Notes: generated by a model not told the origin, from the sequence alone. Positions 9,007-19,189 are shown, counted from the first letter of the stretch. The stretch is DNA of 64,000 bases from Flavobacterium soyangense (GCF_015277675.1 NZ_JADHEC010000001.1:151821-215820); one strand, 5' to 3'. Numbers and translations: made by a program.

Positions 9007-10161
9007 CTAAAGAGATAGCAAAACACTCACTGCATTACCTCCAAAACCAACCGAATTTATAAGCACTTTTCGGATTTGTTTTCTGGGTATTTGAACTTCG
9101 GCAAAGGGAACACCTAAAAATTTCTGGTGTTGCATCATCAAAATCCCCATTTCAACACTCAACATTCCCGAAGCGCCAAAAGTGTGACCGATTTTCCATT
9201 TATTGGTGGTAAGCATCGGTAAATCGCTTTCAAAAACTTTTTGAATCGCTTTATACTCGGTTAAATCACCTGCTTTTGTTCCCGGAGCGTGCATTACAAT
9301 GACATCAACTTCGGATAAATCAGTGTTTTCCAAAGCCATTTTCATCGATTTCTGAAAGCAAATCGCTTCTGCCGAAATGGATATATTATGTTCCAAGATT
9401 TCGGTGGCATAACCAATTCCTTCAATAAAAGCCAACGCATTTTCTTTTCTACCAATTTCCAAACAACAAACTGCAGCTCCTTCGCCAAGAATCATCCCAC
9501 TTAGGGTTTTCTTCAGGTCGAAAGCCCTATTTGGAAACGCTTCTACACTATTGGAATAAATTTTCAAAGCTCGCATTTGGGCAATGGTAAAATCGGTCAA
9601 TGGAGCTTCGCTTCCGCCAACAATAAATTTATCGGCCATTCCGGAACGAAGCCAAGCCACACCATTTAACAAAGCGTGCAAAGCAGTCGAACAGGTGATA
9701 GAATGTGAAATTTCAGGGCCTGAACTTTGCAAATCGTGAGCCACCCAAGAGGAAATATTTCCCAAAGTGGTCGTTGGTGATGCCAAAGTTTGTGCCTTTC
9801 CGGTTTCTAAATATTCCTGATAGTGTTTTTCGAATAAATCAGTCGCACCACGCGAAGAACCTATGTTAATTCCGAAAACATCATTTGGAGTCCAACCTGC
9901 ATTTTGTAAGGCTTTGCGCGAAGCTGCCATCGCATACAAAACAGTTTTGTCTAAAGATTTATATTTAGAATCGGATTGTTTTAATGCCTCAATCATTTCA
10001 CTAGAATCTTTATCTAATTTCCCAACGAGTGTATCTTTATGGTCTAAAAAATGTTCGGTGAAACAATGATTGGTGCTTTGATAGTTTTCCCAAATCGTTT
10101 CTGGATTATTTCCTAACGGAGAAATCGAGGCTATAGCAGTTATGGAGATAGTTTGTGACAA
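9007..10161 (-). CDS. Beta-ketoacyl-ACP synthase in the biotin cluster
   Basis: Thiolase-fold condensing enzyme of 384 residues, related to FabF/KAS II. The active-site Cys is in SITCSTALHAL, and the two catalytic His are in VMHAPGTKAGD and KWKIGHTFGASG. The Lys equivalent and GMILGEGAA are also present. It is the last gene of the bioF-bioD-bioA run on the minus strand, 285 bases after bioA, with a repeat element in the gap. Because no bioC, bioH or bioG is visible, a role in making the pimeloyl chain is an attractive inference, but a general fatty-acid or secondary-lipid role is not excluded. Confidence 0.85.
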   Translation of the reverse strand: MSQTISITAIASISPLGNNPETIWENYQSTNHCFTEHFLDHKDTLVGKLDKDSSEMIEALKQSDSKYKSLDKTVLYAMAASRKALQNAGWTPNDVFGINIGSSRGATDLFEKHYQEYLETGKAQTLASPTTTLGNISSWVAHDLQSSGPEISHSITCSTALHALLNGVAWLRSGMADKFIVGGSEAPLTDFTIAQMRALKIYSNSVEAFPNRAFDLKKTLSGMILGEGAAVCCLEIGRKENALAFIEGIGYATEILEHNISISAEAICFQKSMKMALENTDLSEVDVIVMHAPGTKAGDLTEYKAIQKVFESDLPMLTTNKWKIGHTFGASGMLSVEMGILMMQHQKFLGVPFAEVQIPRKQIRKVLINSVGFGGNAVSVLLSL

Positions 10162-10213
10162 GACTGTTTATTTTACCGCAAAGGTCGTGAAGTTTTTGCA
10201 AAAATGGCAACTA

Positions 10214-10444
10214 TTTAACCACGAAGAGCACAAAGAAGGCACAAGGTTCACAAAGTTTTTATTTGAAATACTATGAAAACGGCACACAGATGATACAGAT
10301 TTAGACCGATAAAAACGGGTTTTTATAATTATGAGAGCGATAAATGGAACGTAAATAAAAAACAGATTTATAAATTTTAACCCTATAAGGTCATTGAATT
10401 TTAATAGTGCTCTTAGTGCCTTCTTAGTGCACTTTGTGGTTAAA
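10214..10444. repeat. MITE-like 231-bp element with 29-bp inverted ends
   Basis: The left end at 10214-10242 begins TTTAACCACGAAGAGCAC and ends AAGAAGGCAC. The right end at 10416-10444 is its reverse complement with 26 of 29 positions matching. The inside carries ACAGAT-type motifs and AACCCTATAAGGTCATT, which also occurs in the 84-bp repeats. There is no open frame of note. It sits between bioA and the ketoacyl synthase and ends 2 bases from the bioA stop codon. A degenerate relative is at 31023-31245. Confidence 0.85.
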
Positions 10445-10446
10445 TT

Positions 10447-11718
10447 CTAAACTATTTCCAAAACTTTTTCGACCACTTTGTACACTTTTTGTAATTGTTC
10501 GTCGGTGATAATATAGGGTGGCAAAATATAGACTATGTTACCAACAGGTCTCAGAATTATTCCGTTTTCAATGAAAAAATCATAGAGTTTGTTGCGCAAA
10601 GTTCCATAGTAACTTGCTGAACTTTCGGTTTTTATTTCCAAAGCAAAAATCACTCCCAGCACTCTTGTTGTAGTCACTTTTAGATTGGATTCAATATGCT
10701 TTTGAAAAGCCAAATGACTTTTATTTACTCGAGCAATATTGTCTTGCATTTCCTGGGTTTGCAACAAGGTTAAACTTGCCAAAGCAGCAGCACAACCCGT
10801 AGGATTTGCTGTAAATGTATGACCATGAAACAATGCTTTATTGATGTCTTCATCATAAAAAGCATCAAAAATGGCTGAAGTAAAAGTCGTAATAGCCATT
10901 GGGATTGTGCCGCCGGTCAATGCTTTTGACAAACACATCATATCTGGCTTTTCGGTCAGATAATCCATAGCAAAAGTCTTCCCTGTTTTTCCAAAACCTG
11001 TCATCACTTCATCGGCAATTGTGAGCACATTATTTTCTTGGCAAATCTTTATTAATTCATCAAGCGATTCGGGTTCGTACATTACCATTCCGGCAGCTCC
11101 CTGAACTAGTGGTTCAAAAATAAATCCTGCACAATTATGGTTTTTTATAACTTCGTGCAAAGTATCAAAACTTTCTTTTTCATGTCCTTTTATTGGAACC
11201 GGAATCCGCACCACATCAATAAACATTCCTTGGAAAGCTTGGGTGTAAAAGGATATTCCGCTGGCTGCCATTGCTGCAAAAGTATCACCGTGAAAAGCAT
11301 TTTCGAAAGCAATTATGGTAGTTTTCTTTTCTCCCTTATTAAAAAAATATTGCAAAGCCACTTTAATCGCAACTTCAACAGCAGTTGAACCATTGTCAGA
11401 GAAAAATATTTTTTGTTGGTTTTTTGGCAAAATTTCCATCAGCCTTTCAGCCAAAATTACGGCAGGTTCATGTGTAAATCCTCCAAAAAGGACGTGCTCC
11501 AAGGTCGTCAATTGTTTATAAATTGCATCGGCAATAACCTTGTTCGAATGTCCATAAGGATTCACCCACCACGAGGCGATTGCGTCAATATATTCCTTGT
11601 TGTTTTCGTCCCAAAGTAAAGCGCCTTCCCCTCTTTTTATGGCAATAGGAAGCGCTGCGGTTTTGTGTTGTGTATAAGGATGCCAAAGGTGGTTTTGGTC
11701 TCTTTCAGTTAAGTTCAT
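10447..11718 (-). CDS. bioA: Adenosylmethionine-8-amino-7-oxononanoate aminotransferase BioA
   Basis: PLP enzyme of fold type I that converts KAPA to DAPA using S-adenosylmethionine as amino donor. The 423-residue length is typical. Characteristic segments are LWHPYTQHK at the N-terminus, WWVNPYGHSN, FSDNGSTAVEVAIK, the DEVMTGFGKTG Asp region, and the Schiff-base Lys in CLSKALTGGT. HGHTFTANP and RPVGNIVYILPPY near the end are also typical. It follows bioD after an 87-base gap that consists mostly of heptamer arrays. Confidence 0.96.
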   Translation of the reverse strand: MNLTERDQNHLWHPYTQHKTAALPIAIKRGEGALLWDENNKEYIDAIASWWVNPYGHSNKVIADAIYKQLTTLEHVLFGGFTHEPAVILAERLMEILPKNQQKIFFSDNGSTAVEVAIKVALQYFFNKGEKKTTIIAFENAFHGDTFAAMAASGISFYTQAFQGMFIDVVRIPVPIKGHEKESFDTLHEVIKNHNCAGFIFEPLVQGAAGMVMYEPESLDELIKICQENNVLTIADEVMTGFGKTGKTFAMDYLTEKPDMMCLSKALTGGTIPMAITTFTSAIFDAFYDEDINKALFHGHTFTANPTGCAAALASLTLLQTQEMQDNIARVNKSHLAFQKHIESNLKVTTTRVLGVIFALEIKTESSASYYGTLRNKLYDFFIENGIILRPVGNIVYILPPYIITDEQLQKVYKVVEKVLEIV

Positions 11719-11720
11719 TG

Positions 11721-11825
11721 GATAAAGAATATAGATATTAGAGTATAGAAAAAAGACTAAACACTGTGATTTTCGACAAAGATAGGGAAGTCTATCCTCT
11801 TTATTCTATATTCTATTGTCTTGTA
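11721..11825. repeat. Inverted pair of heptamer arrays between bioD and bioA
   Basis: Left array at 11727-11761 reads GAATATA, GATATTA, GAGTATA, GAAAAAA, GACTAAA. Right array at 11791-11825 reads TCTATCC, TCTTTAT, TCTATAT, TCTATTG, TCTTGTA, the opposite orientation. The right array covers the last codons and stop (11806-11808) of bioD, and the left array begins within a few bases of the bioA start. The two arms could pair as an imperfect hairpin. Confidence 0.8.
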
Positions 11826-12438
11826 AACTCAATAGATTCTCTCGAAACAAATCAGCGTATTCCTGAATTACAGTTTGATCAAAAAAAGGTTCTTGTTCTA
11901 TTCTTCCAATGCATTTTATTCCGGTTTTATTCAGAATCATTGTTTCAGAAGATTCGTTTTTGTCACCGCTGAAAATGATTCCTGCAATTTTTATTTTTCT
12001 ATTTTTTAGTGCTTCGATGGTAAGCAAAGTATGATTGATACTTCCCAAATAATGCCTTGAAACCACAATCACTTTATAATCGGCTTGGATTAAATCGATG
12101 ACGCAATCATTGCTGTTTAAGGGAACAAAGACACCGCCAGCACCTTCTATGACAAGATGATTTTTTGTTTTTGGTGCTGCAATTTGTTTTAAGTCAATCG
12201 TAATTCCGTCACGTTCAGCAGCGAGATGCGGACTGGCGGGCGTCTGCAATTGATATCTGTTTTCGTGGATAAAAGTTTTATCATTTGAAATATAACTTTT
12301 GATTTTATGACTGTCGGAATTATCCAAATCGCCTGCTTGAATGGGTTTCCAATAATCGGCCTCGAGTGCTTCAACAATTATAGCTGAAGCAATGGTTTTA
12401 CCGACATCGGTTGAAATTCCTGTTATAAATAGTTTCAT
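11806..12438 (-). CDS. bioD: ATP-dependent dethiobiotin synthetase BioD
   Basis: P-loop ligase of 210 residues that closes the ureido ring of dethiobiotin from DAPA, CO2 and ATP. The nucleotide-binding start MKLFITGISTDVGKT is diagnostic, and the second motif VIEGAGGVFVPL and the conserved VVSRHYLGSINHTLLT are present. The start at 12438 follows directly after the left end of the GxxExxY element. Its last five residues (QDNRI) are encoded by a heptamer array, so this end is not conserved-looking sequence. Confidence 0.95.
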   Translation of the reverse strand: MKLFITGISTDVGKTIASAIIVEALEADYWKPIQAGDLDNSDSHKIKSYISNDKTFIHENRYQLQTPASPHLAAERDGITIDLKQIAAPKTKNHLVIEGAGGVFVPLNSNDCVIDLIQADYKVIVVSRHYLGSINHTLLTIEALKNRKIKIAGIIFSGDKNESSETMILNKTGIKCIGRIEQEPFFDQTVIQEYADLFRENLLSLQDNRI

Positions 12439-12441
12439 AGT

Positions 12442-12940
12442 TAGCCCACGGATAATACTGATTTAACAGATTATCACGGATTTTTTTTGTTTTGTTTCCT
12501 GTCGTTTGTATATATAATACGTTTAAATTCTGCGTCTTCTCCAAAATTTAATAATAAGCCAACTTCAATTTCAGTAGCTTTAAGATAATTCATTAATTGA
12601 GCAGAGTGAACATTTATAAGTAACTCACAAGCTTTAAGTTCAACTATTACATTGCCTTCTACCAATAAATCAGCATAATATTCGCCAACTAATTGATTTT
12701 TGAAATAGACTTTTATTGGTTTCTGTGCTTCAACTTTATATCCTAACGATTTTAACTCAAAATACATTGAGTTTTGATATACTTTCTCTAGAAAACCATA
12801 ACCCAACTGATTATAAACATCATAATAGGTCTTTAAAATCGAATCAGTAATTTCCTTATGAAGCAAGTTTGACATAAATAATCCGTGTTAATCAGTAATA
12901 TCGGTTTCACCTGCCTGCAGGCAGGCAGGTCAGTGGGCTA
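12442..12940. mobile_element. ACGGAT-type element carrying a GxxExxY gene inside the bio operon
   Basis: A 499-bp segment is bounded by TAGCCCAC (12442-12449) and its reverse complement GTGGGCTA (12933-12940). Inside these are further inverted matches: TACTGATT and ACGGATT on the left, and AATCCGTGTTAATCAGTA on the right. A perfect 16-bp palindrome CCTGCCTGCAGGCAGG lies at 12910-12925. The cargo is one PD-(D/E)XK-like gene. The bioF stop codon lies inside the right end. No transposase is present, so movement would need help in trans. Similar ends occur after recX (8325-8990). Confidence 0.7.
12474..12875 (-). CDS. GxxExxY protein (PD-(D/E)XK nuclease-like fold)
   Basis: 133-residue protein of the GxxExxY family, named for the motif seen here as GYGFLEKVYQNS. 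The core resembles a PD-(D/E)XK nuclease: the YYADLLVEGNVIVELKAC segment gives the D and ExK residues. The biochemical function of the family is unknown to me. The gene interrupts the order bioF-bioD and is flanked by inverted repeats, which fits mobile or repeat-associated cargo rather than a biotin function. The basic tail (DRKQNKKNP) is encoded by the ACGGAT-type left end. Confidence 0.88.
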   Translation of the reverse strand: MSNLLHKEITDSILKTYYDVYNQLGYGFLEKVYQNSMYFELKSLGYKVEAQKPIKVYFKNQLVGEYYADLLVEGNVIVELKACELLINVHSAQLMNYLKATEIEVGLLLNFGEDAEFKRIIYTNDRKQNKKNP

Positions 12941-14089
12941 GTATACAAAAGTACTCAACAATCCTAACACTTCCGATATTTCTTCTTTTGAATTGAAGCT
13001 GTGAATACAAAACCGCAATCTTTCCTGACCTTCGGGGACGGTTGGCGACAAAATAGCCTTTACATCAAAACCTTTTTCCTGAATTTGCTTAGCAATTGAT
13101 TTTACGTTCTGGTTTCCTGGAATTATGGCACTTTGAATGGCTGATTTGCTTCGGATAAACATAGGTTTCAATCCCAACAGATTTTTTCCCTGATTGAAAT
13201 GAATTATGTTTTCTCTGAGTTTATTAATAGTATGTTTTTCAGATTCCAAATGTTGGTATGCTATTAAAATCGTAGCTGTAGAATGTGGAGAAAGTCCGGT
13301 AGTATAAATGAAACTTCGGGCAAAATTGACGAGATAATCCTTCAATTCTTCCGAACCTAAAACCGCTGCACCGTGACAACCTAATCCTTTTCCGAAAGTC
13401 ATTATTCGGGCAAAAACTTGGTTTTGCAAACCCAACATTTGAACTAATCCTTCTCCATTTGAACCAAAAACCCCAAGCGAATGTGCTTCATCAATAACCA
13501 AATAACAATTGTGTTTTTCTGAAAGTTGTGCCAACTCTTCAAGATTTGGAGTGTCTCCGTCCATAGAAAAAACACTTTCGGTGACGATGTAAATGGCTGT
13601 TGGATCTTGGGTTTTAGGTCTTGGGTTTTGGATTAATCTTTCTAAATCCCCAAAATCGTTGTGCTTAAATTTATAGGCTTTTGCATTCGAAAGCTGGATT
13701 CCGTCTCGAATAGAAGCGTGACATAATTCATCATACAAAATCAAATCCCCTTTTTGAGGCACAGAACTAAAAAAACCAACATTGGCATCATAACCTGAAT
13801 TAAAAATCAACGCACTTTCCGATTGATGAAATTTGGAAATATAATCTTCGGTTTCTTTATAGACTTTGTGGTTTCCGGATATTAATCTGGAACCGGTTGC
13901 GCCGTTTTGGATGAAGTTATTTTCAATTAAATACTGATGTGTTTTTTCGAAAATGGATTTGTTTTTTGAAAAACCGATATAATCATTGGAAGAAAAATCC
14001 ATTGAATCATTGGGTAGAGATAATTTCCGTAAAGCATTGTTCTGCTTGCGGGATTCGAGTTTAACTGATAGATTTTTTGGAAACTTCAT
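12938..14089 (-). CDS. bioF: 8-amino-7-oxononanoate synthase BioF
   Basis: PLP-dependent alpha-oxoamine synthase that condenses pimeloyl-ACP (or CoA) with alanine to give KAPA. I start it at 14089 (MKFPKNLSVKL), 383 residues; the ATG at 14116 adds nine residues without family support. Motifs include FSSNDYIGFS, GATGSRLISGNH, VIDEAHSLGVFG and the Schiff-base Lys in TFGKGLGCHGAA. The linker before VTESVFSMDGD carries QNPRPKTQDPT, encoded by a short tandem repeat and a few residues longer than expected. It is the first gene of the minus-strand bio run; its stop codon lies in the end of the GxxExxY element. Confidence 0.95.
   Translation of the reverse strand: MKFPKNLSVKLESRKQNNALRKLSLPNDSMDFSSNDYIGFSKNKSIFEKTHQYLIENNFIQNGATGSRLISGNHKVYKETEDYISKFHQSESALIFNSGYDANVGFFSSVPQKGDLILYDELCHASIRDGIQLSNAKAYKFKHNDFGDLERLIQNPRPKTQDPTAIYIVTESVFSMDGDTPNLEELAQLSEKHNCYLVIDEAHSLGVFGSNGEGLVQMLGLQNQVFARIMTFGKGLGCHGAAVLGSEELKDYLVNFARSFIYTTGLSPHSTATILIAYQHLESEKHTINKLRENIIHFNQGKNLLGLKPMFIRSKSAIQSAIIPGNQNVKSIAKQIQEKGFDVKAILSPTVPEGQERLRFCIHSFNSKEEISEVLGLLSTFVY
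13602..13632. repeat. Heptamer repeat inside bioF
   Basis: TCTTGGGTTTT occurs at 13605-13615 and again at 13619-13629 with a 14-bp period, readable as four degenerate heptamers. It encodes NPRPKTQDPT in a surface linker of BioF. Confidence 0.75.
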
Positions 14090-14125
14090 AAAGGCAAAGT
14101 TAGAAAAAAAATACAACTAAAAATT

Positions 14126-14160
14126 TAAACCTTCCAGCCTTTGAAAGGCTGGAAGGTTTA
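14126..14160. terminator. Perfect palindrome between bioF and atpC
   Basis: Arms of 17 bp (TAAACCTTCCAGCCTTT) around a single central base, flanked by A-runs and T-runs on both sides. It can act as a back-up terminator after atpC on the minus strand and insulates the bio genes from the atp genes. Confidence 0.7.
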
Positions 14161-14191
14161 AAAAAAAAGTCACACATTACTGCATGACTTT
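14161..14191 (-). terminator. Terminator of atpC
   Basis: AAAGTCA at 14166-14172 pairs with TGACTTT at 14185-14191. On the minus strand the hairpin is followed by eight T. It lies 25 bases past the atpC stop codon. Confidence 0.65.
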
Positions 14192-14215
14192 CGGTTTTTT
14201 ATAGTGAATTTTATC

Positions 14216-14497
14216 TTAGTCGGCTAAAACAATCACTTTATTATCTTTCATTTCGATAGTTCCGGAATTGATTTTCAGTGTGTAGGTCTGATCATTTATT
14301 CTAACAAAATTATCTATTGTTTCTTTATTAAAATCAAAACTTGCGGCTATAATTTTAATGTTTCCTTCTTTTAAAATAGAAACAATTGCTGCGTGATGAT
14401 TCAATATTTGAAAACTACCGTCAACTCCGGGAAGAGTAACTGAGGTTACTTCTCCTTTAAATAATTTTGCTTCTGGTGATACTATTTCTAAAATCAT
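14216..14497 (-). CDS. atpC: ATP synthase F1 epsilon subunit
   Basis: Epsilon subunit of the F1 sector, coupling rotation to catalysis and able to inhibit ATP hydrolysis. At 93 residues it has the N-terminal beta-sandwich (LEIVSPEAKLFKGEVTSVTLPG, GSFQILNHHAAIVSIL) and ends soon after it, so the C-terminal helical hairpin of about 40 residues found in E. coli is absent, which is common in this phylum. It follows atpD after 75 bases made almost wholly of heptamer repeats. Confidence 0.94.
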   Translation of the reverse strand: MILEIVSPEAKLFKGEVTSVTLPGVDGSFQILNHHAAIVSILKEGNIKIIAASFDFNKETIDNFVRINDQTYTLKINSGTIEMKDNKVIVLAD

Positions 14498-14504
14498 AAT
14501 TTTA

Positions 14505-14572
14505 AGTTATGAGTTATGAGTTATAAGTTATGAGTAAAACTGAATACTGCAAACTGCAAACTGTAAACTGAT
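14505..14572. repeat. Heptamer array filling the atpD-atpC junction
   Basis: Consecutive 7-bp units from 14505 read AGTTATG, AGTTATG, AGTTATA, AGTTATG, AGTAAAA, CTGAATA, CTGCAAA, CTGCAAA, CTGTAAA, CTG. They occupy nearly all of the 75-base gap and end at the atpD stop codon. Confidence 0.9.
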
Positions 14573-16087
<1,515 letters not shown>

Positions 16088-16167
16088 TTATGTATTTATT
16101 AAATAGCTATTCAGGTTTATGAAGTACAACCAATCGAAACTAATCGACTGGATGCGATTTCAGTGCG

Positions 16168-16198
16168 CAAAGGTAATTTTTTAAAATATAAAAATCAA
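16168..16198 (-). promoter_or_regulatory. Promoter of atpD-atpC
   Basis: On the minus strand TTG (16196-16198), a 20-base spacer, then TACCTTTG (16168-16175), a full match to the Bacteroidota consensus TTG-N(17-23)-TAnnTTTG. The leader to atpD would be about 75 bases. Confidence 0.75.
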
Positions 16199-16282
16199 TA
16201 CTTTTTTTATAAAAAAACAGACTGTTTTTGATGGTCTCTTCACATAAGGGAAATTAATTCCCAAAAGTGATTAAAAACAAAA

Positions 16283-16309
16283 AAACCATCCCTACAGGCG
16301 GGATGGTTT
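16283..16309 (-). terminator. Terminator of the TonB receptor gene
   Basis: Arms AAACCATCCC and GGGATGGTTT with a 7-base loop, with an A-run on the plus-strand left side that becomes a T-run on the minus strand. It lies about 20 bases past the stop at 16331. Confidence 0.85.
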
Positions 16310-16330
16310 ATCGAATAGATGAAAATTTTA

Positions 16331-19189
16331 TTAAGGATTAATTGTCCAAGAAACAAAATATTGATGTCCAATTGCACCAGCCCCTAACACTTGGGTATAT
16401 TCTTTACCTCCCAAGTTAGCTGCTCCAAGTTTAATTACCGATTTCAGTTTTGGAAGACTGTAATTAATTTGTGCATCGATAACCGTTGCAGAAGCTATTA
16501 AACCGTCCGCAAAGGTGGATTGCCATAAATATTCGTTATTCCATCTTACGCTGGCATTAAATCCAAAATTGTCAAAAAGTTTTTCATTCCCAATAGAAGC
16601 TTTAACTCTGTGTTTTGGGGTATTGAAACCAGCTTCAAAACTTGGGTCTTTGGCTTGGTCAAAATTAAATTGAGAATAGTTATAGTTAATTCCAAATTCA
16701 TAATTTCCGAATATTTTTTTAGATAATCCTATACCAGCTCCAAGTGATTTAATTTCAAGATCCGTATTGGTGTATAATTGATATACTCTATAGTTCCCAT
16801 TTGCAAGTGCGTGAACGGACTGTCCACCTGCATCAGCAGGACCCGCCAATAGATTTGGTGAATCTTGGGCAGTTCCATAATAAGGAGTAATTACATTTAA
16901 GTTTCCAATAAAGTTGTTATAAACATTGTAGTATCCATTAATATCAATATTAACATTTCGTATTTGAGAACGGTAACCCAATTCAAATGCTTTAACCTCT
17001 TCTGGTTTCACTAAACTAACATTTGCTTTTCTCAACAATAGTGCTGCTGCTACTGGATTAGCCCCTGCTAATACAGAAAACCCTCCTACAGATGACGCTG
17101 TATATGAGTTATTGTAGGCGTTTAATCCTTTCAAAACTTTTGTTGCTCCACCTGCTAAAACCTGTCCAATAGCTGTTGCTACCGGTAGTGTTTCTGAAAA
17201 CCTTATCAAATTGTCTGGTGCAGAACCGATTAACGCTGCTGGCCCAACATTGAAACCAATATATTGATCTTGTGTGCTTGGATTTCTGAAACCTGTTTGA
17301 AAGGATCCTCTATAATTATGTTGTTTATTTTCCCCGCCTGAATATACGAATGATATTCTTGGAGAATAGCTCCCAGCAAAATTTTTGGATTTATCATATC
17401 GTAGAGAGCCTGTAAATTTTAACCTATCATTTATGAATTTTTTTTGTAATTGAGTATATGCTCCGTATTCATTATAATTAATAGGACTAATAGCGTCGGT
17501 ATATATTCTACCGTGAGAATTTAATTGATATTCTCTATAAGATCCACCAACTTGAATTTCAGCAAATTTGATAATGTCTTTAAAATTGTAATTGGCGTCA
17601 GAATGGTATATTTTAGAATTATCTACCAATTTTGACCCTGTTAATATACTTGGATCAGCAATTACTTGATTAAATGCATTTTGAAAAGCAGCAGTACCAG
17701 GGACTAATCTGCCTGTATCTGCAACAGAACGAGCGAACGCATTAGATGCTGTTGAATTTCCCGCTAAACCTGAAATAGGAACTAATCCAGCTACAGCTTT
17801 AGCATAAGCTACTGCATATTGCGTAAACCAATCTGAGTCAGATTTCCATTTTCTATTTACATTCCAACCCGTAAATTGCATATCATAAGATTTTCCGCCA
17901 TCCTCTGTAGTGGTATATCCTCTTACAAAAAAGTTTTTCCCTTTTATTTCCAATTTATGCTGCTGCATAAAAAAATTGTTTAAATAATATCTATTTCCAC
18001 CTTGATAAACGGCATTACCGTAGCCAAATTTACTTTGCCAAATAATTTCTAGATTTTCATTTCCCAATGGTCTAAAATGAAGAGAAAAATCAATTTTAGT
18101 GTTACTTGCTTTATTATTCGTTAAATCCGTTTCATTATATCCTGTTCTAGATACGTTACCTTGATTAGCCAAAGTTGGCAATAATGGAGCAAATGCAGGG
18201 TTAGCCGCTGCAATTTTTTGCCCTATATTATAAATATTTGCACTTACTTCATCTCCATATACATTTATACCGTCATAATTTTTATCGCTTCTGGTCACTC
18301 CCGGTCTAGTCTTGTCGTCGTAGTTCGTGGCAAACCAATCCGTCCCATTCAAATAGGTAAAGTTAGCTTTTGCAGCAAAATATTTATTGAAAGCATGTGC
18401 CATTCTTATTCCAAAATCATGAAATTCATTTGTTCCCGCAGCCTTTTGGCTAGTTTCACCATATTTAAGATACGTAGAAATTCCTTGATAGGTAAATGGG
18501 CTTTTGCTGTTCATAAACAGAATTCCATTAAAAGCATTCGCCCCATACAAAGCAGATGATGCTCCAGGCAACAACTCTACACTTTGAACATCAATTTCCG
18601 AAACACCTACTAAATTTCCCAAAACAAAATTCAACAATGGAGAAGAATTATCCGCTCCATCAACTAATTGCAAAAAACGGGTGTTGGCAACAGTGGCAAA
18701 GCCACGAGTATTTATTGATTTAAAAGTTAAACTACTTGTGTTCATTTGTACTTCTTTCAAGTTTTCCAGCCCATCGTAAAATGAAGGAGAGGCAGTTTTC
18801 TTGATCTCCTTAATCCCCATTCTTTCAATGGTAACAGGCGATACTAAAATTCTTTCTGGAGTTCTTGATGCTGAAACTACAACTTCACTTAATTGTGTTT
18901 CTTCATTTGTAAGTTTAACACTTACATTTTGAATGTTTGAAGTAACACTTACTCTTTTAGATTCATAACCTACGCTTGTTACTTCGATTGTTAGAGGGGC
19001 ATTTTTTGAAGTATTTAAAGTGAATTTTCCATCACCATCGGTGACTGTTCCAGCTTTATCACCAATAACTTGGATGTTAGCACCAAGAATAGGCTGGTTG
19101 TTAATGTTTGTAACAGAACCTGTTATTGTATTTTGAGCAAAAATAATGCTGCAAAAAAACAAAGACAAGATAAGTAAATAGTTTCTCAT
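16331..19189 (-). CDS. TonB-dependent outer membrane receptor with CarboxypepD_reg-like domain
   Basis: Outer membrane active transporter of 952 residues. Order: signal peptide (MRNYLLILSLFFCSIIFAQ), a carboxypeptidase-regulatory-like beta-sandwich at about 20-95 (GSVTNINNQPILGANIQV, VTDGDGKFTL), a plug domain at about 105-235 (ETQLSEVVVSASRTPER, VELLPGASSALYGANAFNGIL), then a barrel rich in aromatic beta strands to the end (QYFVSWTINP). There is no SusD-like partner next to it, so a glycan role is not supported; the substrate is unknown. It appears to be a single-gene unit, with a terminator after it and a 284-base gap before it. Confidence 0.9.
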   Translation of the reverse strand: MRNYLLILSLFFCSIIFAQNTITGSVTNINNQPILGANIQVIGDKAGTVTDGDGKFTLNTSKNAPLTIEVTSVGYESKRVSVTSNIQNVSVKLTNEETQLSEVVVSASRTPERILVSPVTIERMGIKEIKKTASPSFYDGLENLKEVQMNTSSLTFKSINTRGFATVANTRFLQLVDGADNSSPLLNFVLGNLVGVSEIDVQSVELLPGASSALYGANAFNGILFMNSKSPFTYQGISTYLKYGETSQKAAGTNEFHDFGIRMAHAFNKYFAAKANFTYLNGTDWFATNYDDKTRPGVTRSDKNYDGINVYGDEVSANIYNIGQKIAAANPAFAPLLPTLANQGNVSRTGYNETDLTNNKASNTKIDFSLHFRPLGNENLEIIWQSKFGYGNAVYQGGNRYYLNNFFMQQHKLEIKGKNFFVRGYTTTEDGGKSYDMQFTGWNVNRKWKSDSDWFTQYAVAYAKAVAGLVPISGLAGNSTASNAFARSVADTGRLVPGTAAFQNAFNQVIADPSILTGSKLVDNSKIYHSDANYNFKDIIKFAEIQVGGSYREYQLNSHGRIYTDAISPINYNEYGAYTQLQKKFINDRLKFTGSLRYDKSKNFAGSYSPRISFVYSGGENKQHNYRGSFQTGFRNPSTQDQYIGFNVGPAALIGSAPDNLIRFSETLPVATAIGQVLAGGATKVLKGLNAYNNSYTASSVGGFSVLAGANPVAAALLLRKANVSLVKPEEVKAFELGYRSQIRNVNIDINGYYNVYNNFIGNLNVITPYYGTAQDSPNLLAGPADAGGQSVHALANGNYRVYQLYTNTDLEIKSLGAGIGLSKKIFGNYEFGINYNYSQFNFDQAKDPSFEAGFNTPKHRVKASIGNEKLFDNFGFNASVRWNNEYLWQSTFADGLIASATVIDAQINYSLPKLKSVIKLGAANLGGKEYTQVLGAGAIGHQYFVSWTINP

